A stretch of 64,000 bases of DNA. Source: Flavilitoribacter sp020436695. GTDB lineage: Bacteria > Bacteroidota > Bacteroidia > Chitinophagales > Saprospiraceae. The notes under the pieces are model-generated. The model was given only the letters and a program-made list of their open reading frames with translations, ran no database searches and was not told where the DNA came from. The position numbers were made by a program, and so were the translations under genes. The stretch lies in assembly GCA_041392665.1 (NCBI GenBank), contig JAWKLQ010000002.1, positions 62,001-126,000 of the forward strand, read 5' to 3'. This document shows positions 19,414 through 28,256 of this stretch, piece after piece; the stretch's first letter is position 1, and each line of letters begins with the position of its first letter.

Positions 19414-20697
19414 TCAGGCGACCGACTCAGCACCACGGGCAAGGAATTCCATATCCCGGCCTTCCGTATCCAGTTCCATATCCGGATAATCATTCGGATC
19501 AAAGCCCTGCGGTTCGGGTATATAATTACCCAGTCCACGGGAAGCAGTGTGGGAATACCGAAAGGTGCCTCTTTCGTCCGAAATGATGTTGTCAGTCACA
19601 TAGGCAGCGGTGCGTTTGGCCCGGCCTTTAGCATCGTACATCGGGCCAATGCCGTCGATAGTCGTGGCCCGGTGTTCGATATAGGCATTCAGTACGCGGC
19701 GTTCTTCCGCCGTGTCCCAATTGGTGGGATCGGTAAGCCCGGTCTGATCCATCGCCTTCCGGAGGGCACGGCCGACCAGGCCCGGCAGATTCACGTGATT
19801 GTCCAGCAGCAAGGCTACGCCGTATTCGGAGGTAATGATATTGTTCAGGGTAAAACCGTGGACTTTATATTTCCAGTAAAAGGATTTAAGGCGACTCAGT
19901 GCGTGTTCTACCTCCATTGCCTGTACTTTCGGGTCACGGCCGGCCCGCCAGAAGCGATATACCCATTCGCGGGAGCGAAACTGCTCTTTCAATGCCCTGG
20001 TGTTGATCAGTTCTCCGTTAAGGGTAAGATATCCGGCAAGTGCATTGGTCTGATCTGCAATGTCAACACCGTAACGGCCGAAATACAGTTGAAAAGTGTC
20101 CGGATAGGTCTCTTTCAATTTTTTCAACAGGGCCGGTAATTCCCCAACCGTATCTCTAACGCCCAGGGTCCACTGGAAAATACCGAAACTCAGGAAAGCA
20201 CCGTCGTAAGCGTTGATGGCTTCCAGTTTGCCTTCATTCTCGGAAACGGCCTGCAGCAGATTTTGGGAAGATGAGGTCATCTTCAGTTCTTTGAGCAATT
20301 CACCTTGCGTCCGGATGAAATTCTTGATCGGTGATTCGCCACCGGTATACCAGCCTTCCCAGCTTTTTTTCTTGAAGTACTTGAATTGGCCCTCCATCTT
20401 ACCATCCGAGATCAGGATCGACTCCAGGGCACGTATGATATTGCCGTCCGGACCGCTCTTTTCTGCAAAAGTCTCATTGAATTGCAATCCGTGAGTCGGT
20501 GCCAGCGGTCCGGTCTCGACCGGGGTCGGTTCTTCGGGTTCAGGTGCAGGCTCGGGCGGAGCGGGCGTTTCGGTAGCCGTTACCGGCTTGGGTTCAGGTC
20601 TTTGGGCAGGCGTATTAACCGGCTCTCCGGTCGAATCGGGAGATTTGGCTCCGAACAGGCGAAGAAAGAATTTGATGATGAGCTGTATGAAGTTCAT
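19414..20697 (-). CDS. Lysozyme-like protein with Pro-rich linker (probable)
   Basis: This 427-aa protein starts at ATG 20695-20697, which opens an amphipathic hydrophobic stretch (MNFIQLIIKFFLRLFGAK); a GTG at 20778 would add a second hydrophobic segment. A Pro/Glu-rich linker (about 25-65) follows. The core has SENEGKLEAINAYDGAFLSFG followed by IFQWTLG. A catalytic-type Glu before a G/Y-D-x-x-x-LSFGxxQ pattern is seen in lysozyme- and chitosanase-fold proteins, including phage lysins. I infer a cell-wall or amino-sugar polymer hydrolase, but no family is certain. A DxxxLD-like acid run ends the protein. Confidence 0.5.
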   Translation of the reverse strand: MNFIQLIIKFFLRLFGAKSPDSTGEPVNTPAQRPEPKPVTATETPAPPEPAPEPEEPTPVETGPLAPTHGLQFNETFAEKSGPDGNIIRALESILISDGKMEGQFKYFKKKSWEGWYTGGESPIKNFIRTQGELLKELKMTSSSQNLLQAVSENEGKLEAINAYDGAFLSFGIFQWTLGVRDTVGELPALLKKLKETYPDTFQLYFGRYGVDIADQTNALAGYLTLNGELINTRALKEQFRSREWVYRFWRAGRDPKVQAMEVEHALSRLKSFYWKYKVHGFTLNNIITSEYGVALLLDNHVNLPGLVGRALRKAMDQTGLTDPTNWDTAEERRVLNAYIEHRATTIDGIGPMYDAKGRAKRTAAYVTDNIISDERGTFRYSHTASRGLGNYIPEPQGFDPNDYPDMELDTEGRDMEFLARGAESVA

Positions 20698-20825
20698 AGG
20701 GTTAGTTGTGTTTATGAAGGCTTTAAAGATAGCTATTATTAATAAAATGGCCACAGACGTTTTTGGAACTTTTCCCACTTCAGGATCATTACAGTAAAGT
20801 ACAATCCATAACTAAAATTAACCCC

Positions 20826-21713
20826 ATGCAACGCCCCTTCGACAAACTGGTAGAAGCCCTGGGCCAGCCCAAACCGCCCACGGTCGTCTGGCAGGAACCC
20901 TTTGACTATATTCGGGGGCACTGCGAGCGCCTATGTGACCAGCGACGTCACCTGCAAAACGTGGACCTGTATGACTATCTGCTGGATTACCGCTACATGG
21001 AAGTACAGCAGGATCTTTTACGCTACCTGCTACCCAAAGTGCTCTATGCCTGGGGGCAATATCTTTTAGGGAAAACAGAGGAATACGGAGGTATGTCGGA
21101 GCAGGTATTTGCATCGCTGGCCGGGCGACCGCTTTATCCGGATTTCTTCAAGGAGGAAGAGTTCGAAGCGACTATGCAGTACGTGGCCTCATTGATCCTG
21201 GAAGCTATGCAACAGGAAACCACCTTACATCACCGGGGCTACAGCCATCTTCCTTATAACTGGTTTTATGCCCTCGGCTCTTTTATGGTCGTATTCCCCA
21301 ACCTGGACTACCTTTGGGAACGCTGGTGGTCGCTACCCAATGAAGCGCTTTCGCTCAGCATGGTGGAATATGTGTCCTGCCTGATGTACGAGAATACGGA
21401 TAATCCGGTCTTCGCAATGTGGACGGATCAGGACGGCGGCGGGCCACCAAGTCTGGTGGAAACCGACGGGCTTATCTATAATGAGGCTACCCATCCGGAT
21501 AATGTTGCCTTCCTGGAATCCATCTTGAATATCGATTATATCCACGACCGCCTGCTGGCCGCCAGAAACGTGATCTCCACACCGGATAACCTACAGGTAT
21601 TGGATCAGATGCTGGAGGATTTCGAATTACAATCGATCATCCTGGAGGAACGACTGGAGGACTTCCCTAAGTTGCTCCGGTTACCAAAACAAGATATTGA
21701 GTATTGGTGGTGA
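20826..21713 (+). CDS. Protein of unknown function
   Basis: I do not recognise this 295-aa protein. The ATG at 20826 is preferred; the in-frame extension back to 20763 lies over the divergent gene's start region. It is acidic and almost wholly helical, rich in Leu, Tyr and Trp (WERWWSLPNEALS, DYLLDYRYMEVQQDLLRYLL), with no signal peptide or membrane helix. It is probably a cytoplasmic helical-repeat or barrel protein. It ends with EYWW and converges on the DUF4340 gene with an 11-nt gap. Confidence 0.6.
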   Translation: MQRPFDKLVEALGQPKPPTVVWQEPFDYIRGHCERLCDQRRHLQNVDLYDYLLDYRYMEVQQDLLRYLLPKVLYAWGQYLLGKTEEYGGMSEQVFASLAGRPLYPDFFKEEEFEATMQYVASLILEAMQQETTLHHRGYSHLPYNWFYALGSFMVVFPNLDYLWERWWSLPNEALSLSMVEYVSCLMYENTDNPVFAMWTDQDGGGPPSLVETDGLIYNEATHPDNVAFLESILNIDYIHDRLLAARNVISTPDNLQVLDQMLEDFELQSIILEERLEDFPKLLRLPKQDIEYWW

Positions 21714-21724
21714 TCGGTAATATT

Positions 21725-22651
21725 TTACTGATCTGCCGCCAACAGTTGCAGCTTCCCGAACAAACGATCATATACCCCGGTAGAATCACTGGAGAACAAC
21801 GCCCCCGGAAACTGGCTGGACTGGATCACAAAATCCTTATCACCGCCGGTATAACGAAAGGCATTAATGGCGATCGGGCCGGTCGGCGTCTGTATCTGCA
21901 GCGATTGTTCTGGGCTGCCGGCAGGATTGAACCCATCTGCAAAAGTACTTCCCGAGACAAAGTTCAGTCCATCCACATAACCGGCTATGGCAGTGGAGTC
22001 CACCGGCTGGCCGTTGAAGATCCAGTTACCGTCGTTTTTTTGGAATAGGGCAGTAGTACCGTTGCCCTGCCATTGCAGCCCAGTGACCTGATCAGCGCCA
22101 CTCAGTTTGAGTATCTGCTTATTGCGAAAAGCATTAAAATCCTGCCCGAAGGTCATGCTCAGGAAGCCATCCACTGAATAAACTTCATCTTCTCCGGCCA
22201 ACCGAACGTAAGACTGAGCCTGGCGCGTTTGCTGGTTAAAATTGAACCGGCCCACGATGAGATCCACCAACTCATTGCCATCATTATAGGCTTTGACATG
22301 GACGGCGTTCTCATCTTCCACTTCATAATCTTTCCACTTTTCCGGTTGCCTGGCGACTACCCGTTTGGCCTGGATCATGCGCAACTGGCCCAGGATAGAC
22401 TGTACACTATTGGCCATTGCCTGAGTTTCGATACTGCCATTGGTAACGGTCCACTGCCCGTTATCGCGCCGCAAAGTGACCTTCTGGCCATCGGCTGTTT
22501 TAGGGTACAATTCGATCTGGTCCACCAGCGATGTATCCACCACTACCAGTTCCGACCGAAAGCTGCGATCCGGATTTCCGGAGAACAGTCGAGGTAAGGC
22601 ATAAAGCGCCAAAAGAACGAGAAAAATGATGCTTAAGGTTTTATTGTTCAT
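21725..22651 (-). CDS. DUF4340-type protein linked to the GldA/F/G-like ABC transporter
   Basis: This 308-aa protein starts at ATG 22649-22651 with an N-terminal membrane anchor (NNKTLSIIFLVLLALYALP). The rest is a repeated beta-rich fold with IELYPKTADGQKVTLRRDNG and, later, VTGLQWQGNGTTALFQKNDG, the repeating unit of DUF4340. Such proteins usually follow GldG-like genes in ABC exporter operons, as here (218 nt downstream of the GldG-like gene). The role is presumed periplasmic, but the function is unknown. The longer ORF back to 22756 is only repeat sequence (KSINPNVHK units) and is not part of the protein. Confidence 0.75.
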   Translation of the reverse strand: MNNKTLSIIFLVLLALYALPRLFSGNPDRSFRSELVVVDTSLVDQIELYPKTADGQKVTLRRDNGQWTVTNGSIETQAMANSVQSILGQLRMIQAKRVVARQPEKWKDYEVEDENAVHVKAYNDGNELVDLIVGRFNFNQQTRQAQSYVRLAGEDEVYSVDGFLSMTFGQDFNAFRNKQILKLSGADQVTGLQWQGNGTTALFQKNDGNWIFNGQPVDSTAIAGYVDGLNFVSGSTFADGFNPAGSPEQSLQIQTPTGPIAINAFRYTGGDKDFVIQSSQFPGALFSSDSTGVYDRLFGKLQLLAADQ

Positions 22652-22656
22652 GTGGT

Positions 22657-22743
22657 TTGGATTTATGGACTTTTGGACGTTGGGATGTTTGGATTTATGG
22701 ACGTTGGGATTTATGGACTTTTGGACCTTTGGATTTATGGACG
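22657..22743. repeat. Tandem direct repeat, word TTTGGATTTATGGACGTTGGGA
   Basis: About six imperfect copies of TTTATGGAC, TTTTGGACGTTGGGA and related words lie head to tail, directly upstream of the DUF4340 start. The same word family occurs at 6811, 35804 and 40144. Immediately right of it (22835-22868) a short CAGCATCGCAGCATCACAAAATCACAG stretch is another simple repeat. Confidence 0.6.
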
Positions 22744-22869
22744 AAAGAGCCGGCAATTGCAGAAATAGTCATTCATCGAAAACATCAAAGCATTCCAACC
22801 CACTAATTTCATCCTACTCCCGGGAAAGAACGCTTCACCACAGCATCGCAGCATCACAAAATCACAGTA

Positions 22870-24375
22870 TCAAAACCGCTCCTGCATCCGTTTCAGCCGG
22901 ATAGTCCGCTGCCGTTGCGAACGGAATATACCATAGAGAACCACCAGCAGAATGGGCAATCCGAAATTCAGGTACTTGTACCAATTGCGGGTGCCTTCTG
23001 CTTCATCCGCCAGATACTCCTGATCGATGGGCCGGGAAGCAACACCTTTCGTGCGCAGTTCGATCAGGCCCGTATCATCGGAAAGCCAGTCGATGCTGTT
23101 GACTAGCAGGCTGATGTTGTCGGCGCTTTGCATTTGTCCCTGACCGGCCACGGCAAAATCGCCGTCGCCGATCACGACCATTTGTGTTGGGATGGTACTG
23201 CCGAAAGTGCCCTCAACCGCGGCCGCTGCCACCAGCGCCGAATTAGGAAAATCAGAAGACTGCCACTGACGCGAAACATCGAACATGGTCGGCGGATTGA
23301 TCGTCCCGGACTGGGAAGATGAAAAAGCCAGCGGTGTAAATTGCCGGGAGGAATCTCCCAGCCAGTTCAGCGGGCTCGCAAAAGGCAGCAATACCTGTTC
23401 CAGTCCCTTGGTGATGGGATGATCCGCAAAAGTATTGATGATGGGAATGAAGGGGAATTGCACCGGTGTCTGGAAAGTAAAAAAAACCTGTTGTTGTTGT
23501 ACACTGACCTGCCCACAACTGGCATCGATCAGAAAAGTATGCTGCAATTGAATGCCTTTATTCATCAGCCAGTTTCCCAGCCCCGTATGTACAGCGGTAC
23601 CCTGGGCGGTAGAGAGATCACCGGCAACGGCATTAAGCGCCAAAAGCAGTTTACCACCACGTGCCAGATAATCATCCAGTTTGGCCAGCTGATCGGCCGG
23701 GATGGTATCTGTGGGTGCGATGATGGCCACCGCCCGGAAGCGGTCGGCAATGGTCGGCTCCGAGGCCAGATTGACGGTTTCTACTTCGTACAGAATACCC
23801 AGTGATTCGTATACCTGGGCCAGTTGATTAAAACCCGGTTCGCCGTGCCCCTGAATGAGCCCCACCGAAGGTTTATCGGCGACCGATACCTTTTTGATGC
23901 TGGTGGAAAGCGCATATTCCATAGCTGCTCCCGGCTGGATAAACGGGATGACCTCCTGCTGCTCACCCATTTCGATAGTGGCCCCCATGAAAGCCTGCTG
24001 CTGCTTCATTTGGTCTTTCTCGCGCACATTGATCATCACCGGCTGTATACCCGCCTGCGCAGCCGCCTGCTTATCCGCATCTTCCTCCGGGCTGATAAAT
24101 TCGTAATCGACCATGCCGCGGGAGATTGTAGCGTATTCCTTCAGCATATCCCGAAAATCATTGCGGGTTTTGACCAGATCGGTCGGCAGGTCTGCGGAAA
24201 AATAAGCCTTAATGGTTACGGGATCTTCCAGATCGCGCAGAATATTCCGGGTGGCATCGCTGAGGGTATATTGGTTGTCCTCCGTCAGATCCCAGCGGAA
24301 GAAGTAATCATTGCCCAACAGATTAAGCAGGATCACAATCCCGATGAGCAGTAATATTGATATGGTGTTTTTCAT
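22870..24375 (-). CDS. gldG: GldG-like ABC transporter auxiliary protein
   Basis: This 501-aa protein has an N-terminal membrane helix (ISILLLIGIVILLNLLGNDYF), the motif RWDLTEDNQYTLSDATRNILRDL typical of GldG/DUF7088-type proteins, and a large extracytoplasmic domain resembling ABC-type uncharacterised periplasmic components (GLIQGHGEPGFNQ, GGKLLLALNAV). It closes with a second helix (FGLPILLVVLYGIFRS) and a basic tail. In Flavobacteria, GldA, GldF and GldG form an ABC complex linked to gliding. Here the same three-gene set is present. Gliding itself cannot be concluded, since the Gld/Spr motor genes are not in view. Confidence 0.8.
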   Translation of the reverse strand: MKNTISILLLIGIVILLNLLGNDYFFRWDLTEDNQYTLSDATRNILRDLEDPVTIKAYFSADLPTDLVKTRNDFRDMLKEYATISRGMVDYEFISPEEDADKQAAAQAGIQPVMINVREKDQMKQQQAFMGATIEMGEQQEVIPFIQPGAAMEYALSTSIKKVSVADKPSVGLIQGHGEPGFNQLAQVYESLGILYEVETVNLASEPTIADRFRAVAIIAPTDTIPADQLAKLDDYLARGGKLLLALNAVAGDLSTAQGTAVHTGLGNWLMNKGIQLQHTFLIDASCGQVSVQQQQVFFTFQTPVQFPFIPIINTFADHPITKGLEQVLLPFASPLNWLGDSSRQFTPLAFSSSQSGTINPPTMFDVSRQWQSSDFPNSALVAAAAVEGTFGSTIPTQMVVIGDGDFAVAGQGQMQSADNISLLVNSIDWLSDDTGLIELRTKGVASRPIDQEYLADEAEGTRNWYKYLNFGLPILLVVLYGIFRSQRQRTIRLKRMQERF

Positions 24376-24425
24376 ATTTCGCTTGTTTGGCTGTCGTCTA
24401 CCGGTACTGTGTACCGCTTATCCAA

Positions 24426-25142
24426 CTATCCCTTCTTCGATATATTCAATTCCGTCAGCAGCAGTCCCAGGCCGGTTAATGACAGGAAGTAAACCAGATC
24501 CTTGCTATCCAGCACGCCCCGGGTAATGGAATCGACGTGCTGGCTCATACTCAGACTACTGAATAATTCTCCCAGGAAACCGGAAGATCCGGCCGCCATA
24601 AAATCGAACAACAGATGAAAAAAGATACCGATAAAGAGCGCCAGCAGGAAAGCAACGATCTGGTTATTGGTAATACTGCTGGTCCACAGTCCGATGGCTA
24701 TATATACCGCGCTCATCAGCAAGAGGCCAAAATATCCGGACCAGATAACACCGTGATCCACTTCACCGAGCCGGCTGATGGAAAAATAATAGGGCAAGGT
24801 AAAAGCCAGCGCAATGGCTACCATGCCCAAACAGGCCAGGAATTTGCCCAGCACCACCTGCCGGCTGCTTACGGCTTTGGTGAGCAACAGTTCTATAGTA
24901 CCGCTCCTTTTCTCTTCGGCGAACATCCGCATGGTGATGGCCGGTATAAAGAAGAAGAGTGTCCAGCGCCCTACGCTGAAGAAGACCGCCAAATCAGCCT
25001 GCTTGCGAATAAAGACATCCGCTCCGTAAAACCAGGTAAAAAAACCGCTGAAGCCTAGAAAGATGACTAATACGATATAAGCTACCAGCGAGTCGAAAAA
25101 GGAACCCAATTCTCTTTTTGTGATAATTAGGGTGGGATTCAT
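24426..25142 (-). CDS. gldF: GldF-like ABC-2 permease
   Basis: This 238-aa ABC-2 type permease has six predicted membrane segments. The start ATG 25140-25142 yields MNPTLIITKRELGSFFDSLVAYIV, the usual beginning of GldF (a cytoplasmic ITKRELxxxF amphipathic helix before TM1). The loop MRMFAEEKRSGTIELLLTKAVSS is the coupling-helix motif of the family. It sits between the GldG-like and GldA-like genes, 50 and 78 nt from each. It would form the membrane channel driven by the ATPase. Confidence 0.85.
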   Translation of the reverse strand: MNPTLIITKRELGSFFDSLVAYIVLVIFLGFSGFFTWFYGADVFIRKQADLAVFFSVGRWTLFFFIPAITMRMFAEEKRSGTIELLLTKAVSSRQVVLGKFLACLGMVAIALAFTLPYYFSISRLGEVDHGVIWSGYFGLLLMSAVYIAIGLWTSSITNNQIVAFLLALFIGIFFHLLFDFMAAGSSGFLGELFSSLSMSQHVDSITRGVLDSKDLVYFLSLTGLGLLLTELNISKKG

Positions 25143-25159
25143 TTCTATATAGGTTTTCG

Positions 25160-25219
25160 ATACTCGGTACTGGGTGCCCGGCCGGTTTCCCGGTACCAAG
25201 TACCCAGCACCCGGTACCG
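25160..25219. repeat. Inverted intergenic repeat, word GGTACCGGGTGCTGGGTAC
   Basis: CGGTACTGGGTGCCCGG faces CCGGTACCAAGTACCCAGCACCCGGTACC. It fills the gap between the ATPase and permease genes of the ABC operon, so it is transcribed within that operon and could form a hairpin in the mRNA. Confidence 0.55.
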
Positions 25220-25220
25220 T

Positions 25221-26144
25221 TTAATTCATAGTCAAATTCCGGAAGATATCCTCCAGCTTGGTTTCCCTCGGGATCATTTCCGTTAGTATCCACTTGTTTT
25301 GTACGCAACATTCGAAAACGGCCCGGTTGGAAGACTGCTCGGGTTGGCTCTGTAGTTCGAAGCGCCCTTCTTCCGGGATCAGTACTTCCACCTGACGCAC
25401 ACTGGGCAGGGATCGCAGCGCAACCGCGATCATTTCCGATGTGCCCCCTTCGATGCGTACCTGCAGCACCTGGCTGCCCTGCATCTGGTGCCGGAGGTTG
25501 GCGGCCGTGCCGTCGGCGACGATCTTGCCTTTATTGATGATGAGTATCCGGTCGCAGGTGGCTTCTACTTCGGGCAGAATGTGGGTGGATAGAATAACGG
25601 TTTTCTCCTTGCCGAGCTTTTTGATCAGTTCCCGGATCTCGACGATCTGGTTGGGGTCCAGACCGGTAGTCGGTTCATCCAGGATGAGGATCTCCGGATC
25701 GTGGATCATGGCCTGAGCCAGACCTACGCGCTGACGATAGCCCTTGGAAAGTTCTCCGATCTTCTTGTGTTTTTCGGCGTCCAGACCGCAGACCCGCACC
25801 ATTTCCACTACCCTTTGTTGTACCTGCCCGGAAGACAGTCCTTGCAGTGCAGCACAAAAGGCCAGATAGTCCATTACCGGCATTTCGTGGTACAGCGGAT
25901 TGTGCTCAGGCAAATAACCGATATGGCGTTTGAGATCATGCCGGCGAATGGATTTTCCACCCAGAAAGATCTCACCGCTGTCCATGGCAATGTAATCGGT
26001 GATCATTTTCATGGTGGTGGTCTTACCCGCGCCATTAGGGCCCAGGAAACCCAGTATCTCACCTGTCTTTACCTCAAAGGAGATCCCATCCACTGCTTTC
26101 TGAAAACCGTAGCTCTTGGAAAGGTCTTGAATTTTGACGTCCAT
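25221..26144 (-). CDS. gldA: GldA-like ABC transporter ATPase
   Basis: This 307-aa ATP-binding subunit starts at ATG 26142-26144 (MDVKIQDLSKSYG). The longer ORF to 26273 lacks coding character. It carries Walker A GPNGAGKTT, the signature LSKGYRQRVGLAQAM, Walker B ILILDEPTTGLDPNQ and the switch His in TVILSTHI. The C-terminal 80 residues form the extra domain found in GldA/CcmA-type ATPases. It is the first gene of a minus-strand operon with the GldF-like, GldG-like and DUF4340 genes, and would power that exporter. Confidence 0.9.
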   Translation of the reverse strand: MDVKIQDLSKSYGFQKAVDGISFEVKTGEILGFLGPNGAGKTTTMKMITDYIAMDSGEIFLGGKSIRRHDLKRHIGYLPEHNPLYHEMPVMDYLAFCAALQGLSSGQVQQRVVEMVRVCGLDAEKHKKIGELSKGYRQRVGLAQAMIHDPEILILDEPTTGLDPNQIVEIRELIKKLGKEKTVILSTHILPEVEATCDRILIINKGKIVADGTAANLRHQMQGSQVLQVRIEGGTSEMIAVALRSLPSVRQVEVLIPEEGRFELQSQPEQSSNRAVFECCVQNKWILTEMIPRETKLEDIFRNLTMN

Positions 26145-26270
26145 TTTACAACAGTTATCGATGTTTGACTGCCAACAACCAGTTGCCAGGAATTCATATC
26201 CAGGTGGGGAAAGTATTATGGTGCTTTCCCAAAACCCATGTTGACTGGTTCTTGACGAATGCACTTGATC

Positions 26271-26358
26271 CATGATTGATAAATGATGAATGATAATTGA
26301 TCAATAGGCAAAAGGAATGATACCAAAATCAATCATCACTTATCAATAATCAATCACA
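26271..26358. repeat. Inverted intergenic repeat, word TGATTGAT/ATGATAATTGAT
   Basis: ATGATTGATAAATGATGAATGA and ATAATTGATC face ATCAATCATCACTTATCAATA and ATCAATCA. The same words form a second inverted array at 37774-37879. The sequence from 26145 to 26270 between the GldA-like start and this array shows no gene. Confidence 0.55.
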
Positions 26359-26567
26359 ATAGATTGGGCGGCAAAAATAAAGTTTTTTGAAAATCACTCA
26401 AAAAACTAATTGGATTATTTTGCGAATGCCCCGGCACTCAACATAGTTGTGCTAATAAGACAAGGAAATGGACAGAGGTCACTTTATCCATCGCATCAGC
26501 ATCTAAAGCGGAAAAAAAGCGGAGATTTTGCCGAAAAGATGAAATTATTCTATTTCTTTAGAGTCAA

Positions 26568-26640
26568 CCAGTCGTAAGTCAGTTAGTCGTAAGTCAGTTC
26601 TACGGCTACGATGGACTTAAGACTTATGGACTTACGACTG
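26568..26640. repeat. Inverted intergenic repeat, word GTCGTAAGTC (second copy)
   Basis: Two copies of AGTCGTAAGTCAGTT face ATGGACTTAAGACTTATGGAC and TTACGACT. It is the same family as 108-243, 26 kb away. It lies upstream of the AraD1-family gene. Between 26359 and 26567 I see only AT-rich sequence without a convincing gene. Confidence 0.6.
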
Positions 26641-26681
26641 CACAGACTTAAATGGATTAGTACGAAAAAACGAATACCGAC

Positions 26682-27683
26682 ATGCGACTGGTACAGCTCC
26701 AACACCCTCGCCATGGCCGTAAAGTGGCTTTGGTAGAAGGTGATCAATTAACCGTCCTGCATTATTTCACCTCTGTTTTCGGCCTGGCACAAAGGGCCAT
26801 CAGTGAGGCCACCGATCTGCAACGCCTCGTCCCTAAATACCTGGGGCAAAATCAGCTTGAATACGATCCTATCTACGAAGGTAATAGCGACTGGCAATTA
26901 CTGCCTCCTCTGGATCATCCTACCGATCCCATGCATTGTCTGATCTCCGGTACCGGCCTCACACATAAAGCCAGTGCCGATAACCGTGAACGCATGCACC
27001 AGGCTGAAGTTCAGGGCAAACTGACCGACAGTATGATCATGTACCAGTGGGGCGTAGCCGGCGGGCATCCCAAAAAAGGGGAGATCGGCGTACAGCCCGA
27101 ATGGTTCTACAAAGGCAACGGCAGCAGCCTGAGAGCCCACGGCGCCGCATTGGATTTACCGGCTTACGCCAATGATGGTGGAGAAGAGCCGGAGATCGCC
27201 GGTTTGTATACCATCAGTGATGCCGGGGACGTCTACCGCATTGGCTTCGCTACTGGTAACGAATACTCCGACCATGTGATGGAACGCAAGAACTATCTAT
27301 ATTTGGCGCCATCCAAACTACGCACCTGCTCACTCGGCCCTGAACTGATAGTTGATCCCGATTTTGGGGACGTCCGAGGGAAGGTAGCCGTCTATCGCGC
27401 CGGAGAAGAGATCTGGTCGGCCGATATCAAAAGCGGTGAGACCAACATGGCCCATAGTCTTGCCAATCTTGAATATCATCACTTCAAATATGCGAATCAC
27501 CGGGTTCCCGGCCAGGTGCACATCCATTATTTCGGAGCCGATGCCTTTAGCTTCGGCGGTGGGGTAAAACTGACCGACGGAGATGAAATGGAGGTTTACT
27601 GGCAGGGGTTCGGCCGGCCGCTCCGCAATACATTAAAGGCGGCTGAAAAGCCGGAATCACTGATCGACATCCATTCTTTATAA
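26682..27683 (+). CDS. AraD1/GguC-type protein (fumarylacetoacetate-hydrolase superfamily)
   Basis: This 333-aa cytosolic protein belongs to the AraD1/GguC branch of the FAH superfamily. Recognisable segments are MRLVQLQHPRHGRKVALVEGD at the N-terminus, QPEWFYKGNGSSLRAHGAAL, EPEIAGLYTISDAG and GFATGNEYSDHVMERKNYLYL. The last two hold the Glu and Asp residues expected to bind the divalent metal. Relatives dehydrate or hydrolyse 2-keto-3-deoxy sugar acids from arabinose-type sugars. Its position just before the second PUL is compatible with catabolism of a released sugar, but that is inference. Its stop overlaps the next start by one base. Confidence 0.85.
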   Translation: MRLVQLQHPRHGRKVALVEGDQLTVLHYFTSVFGLAQRAISEATDLQRLVPKYLGQNQLEYDPIYEGNSDWQLLPPLDHPTDPMHCLISGTGLTHKASADNRERMHQAEVQGKLTDSMIMYQWGVAGGHPKKGEIGVQPEWFYKGNGSSLRAHGAALDLPAYANDGGEEPEIAGLYTISDAGDVYRIGFATGNEYSDHVMERKNYLYLAPSKLRTCSLGPELIVDPDFGDVRGKVAVYRAGEEIWSADIKSGETNMAHSLANLEYHHFKYANHRVPGQVHIHYFGADAFSFGGGVKLTDGDEMEVYWQGFGRPLRNTLKAAEKPESLIDIHSL

Positions 27684-28159
27684 TGAGCAATTACCTGAAA
27701 GCACTACGCGAACTGATCGGCCACCGCAAGGTGATCCATCCTGGCGCCCGGGTTATCATTGAAAACGCGAAAGGGGAGATCCTTTTTGTGCGTCGTACGG
27801 ATAGCGGCCAGTGGGGATTGCCGGCCGGAGGGCTGGAAGAGGAAGAAGATATTACAGCCTGCATCCGCCGGGAAGTACTGGAAGAGACCGGCCTGAAATT
27901 GTTGGAAATAGAGTTGATCGGTATCAGTAGTCATCCCAGCCAGGAAAGTGTCGAGTATCCCAATGGCGACCGGGTACAATACTTCACGGCGGAGTTTTAC
28001 TGTGCTCAATGGCACGGAGAGCCCCGGCCGGATGATACCGAAACCCGGGAAGTTAGGTTCATGAATGTGGATGCCGTCCAGGATCTGCCAGCTCAGGAAT
28101 TCGCTACCTTTGAAAGTCTTCTGTTCTTCCGGGCTACCGGACGGGTACGGGTGCGGTAA
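27683..28159 (+). CDS. Nudix hydrolase
   Basis: This 158-aa protein has a full Nudix box at about residues 46-68: GLPAGGLEEEEDITACIRRE continuing into VLEETGL, with the Glu residues that coordinate Mg2+. Nudix enzymes cleave nucleoside diphosphates linked to another moiety. The upstream TxxGQW and the downstream beta hairpin (VQYFTAEFYCAQW) resemble ADP-ribose or nucleoside-triphosphate pyrophosphatases. The ATG overlaps the A of the previous TAA, so it is translationally coupled to the AraD1-family gene. Confidence 0.88.
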   Translation: MSNYLKALRELIGHRKVIHPGARVIIENAKGEILFVRRTDSGQWGLPAGGLEEEEDITACIRREVLEETGLKLLEIELIGISSHPSQESVEYPNGDRVQYFTAEFYCAQWHGEPRPDDTETREVRFMNVDAVQDLPAQEFATFESLLFFRATGRVRVR

Positions 28160-28256
28160 TACACAGAGATCTATCCTCGGTTTTTTATCCTTAGGAACTG
28201 TCTTAAATTCGTCTTATCTTTTTGTGTCGATTTTATGATTCAGATACCGGAGATAG

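Noticed and set aside
22652..22756. N-terminal extension of the DUF4340 protein
   Set aside because: The extension encodes the repeat (KSINPNV units); the membrane anchor begins at the inner ATG.
22870..26144. Evidence for gliding motility
   Set aside because: GldA/F/G-like ABC genes also occur in non-gliding Bacteroidota; no gld motor or spr genes are in the window.
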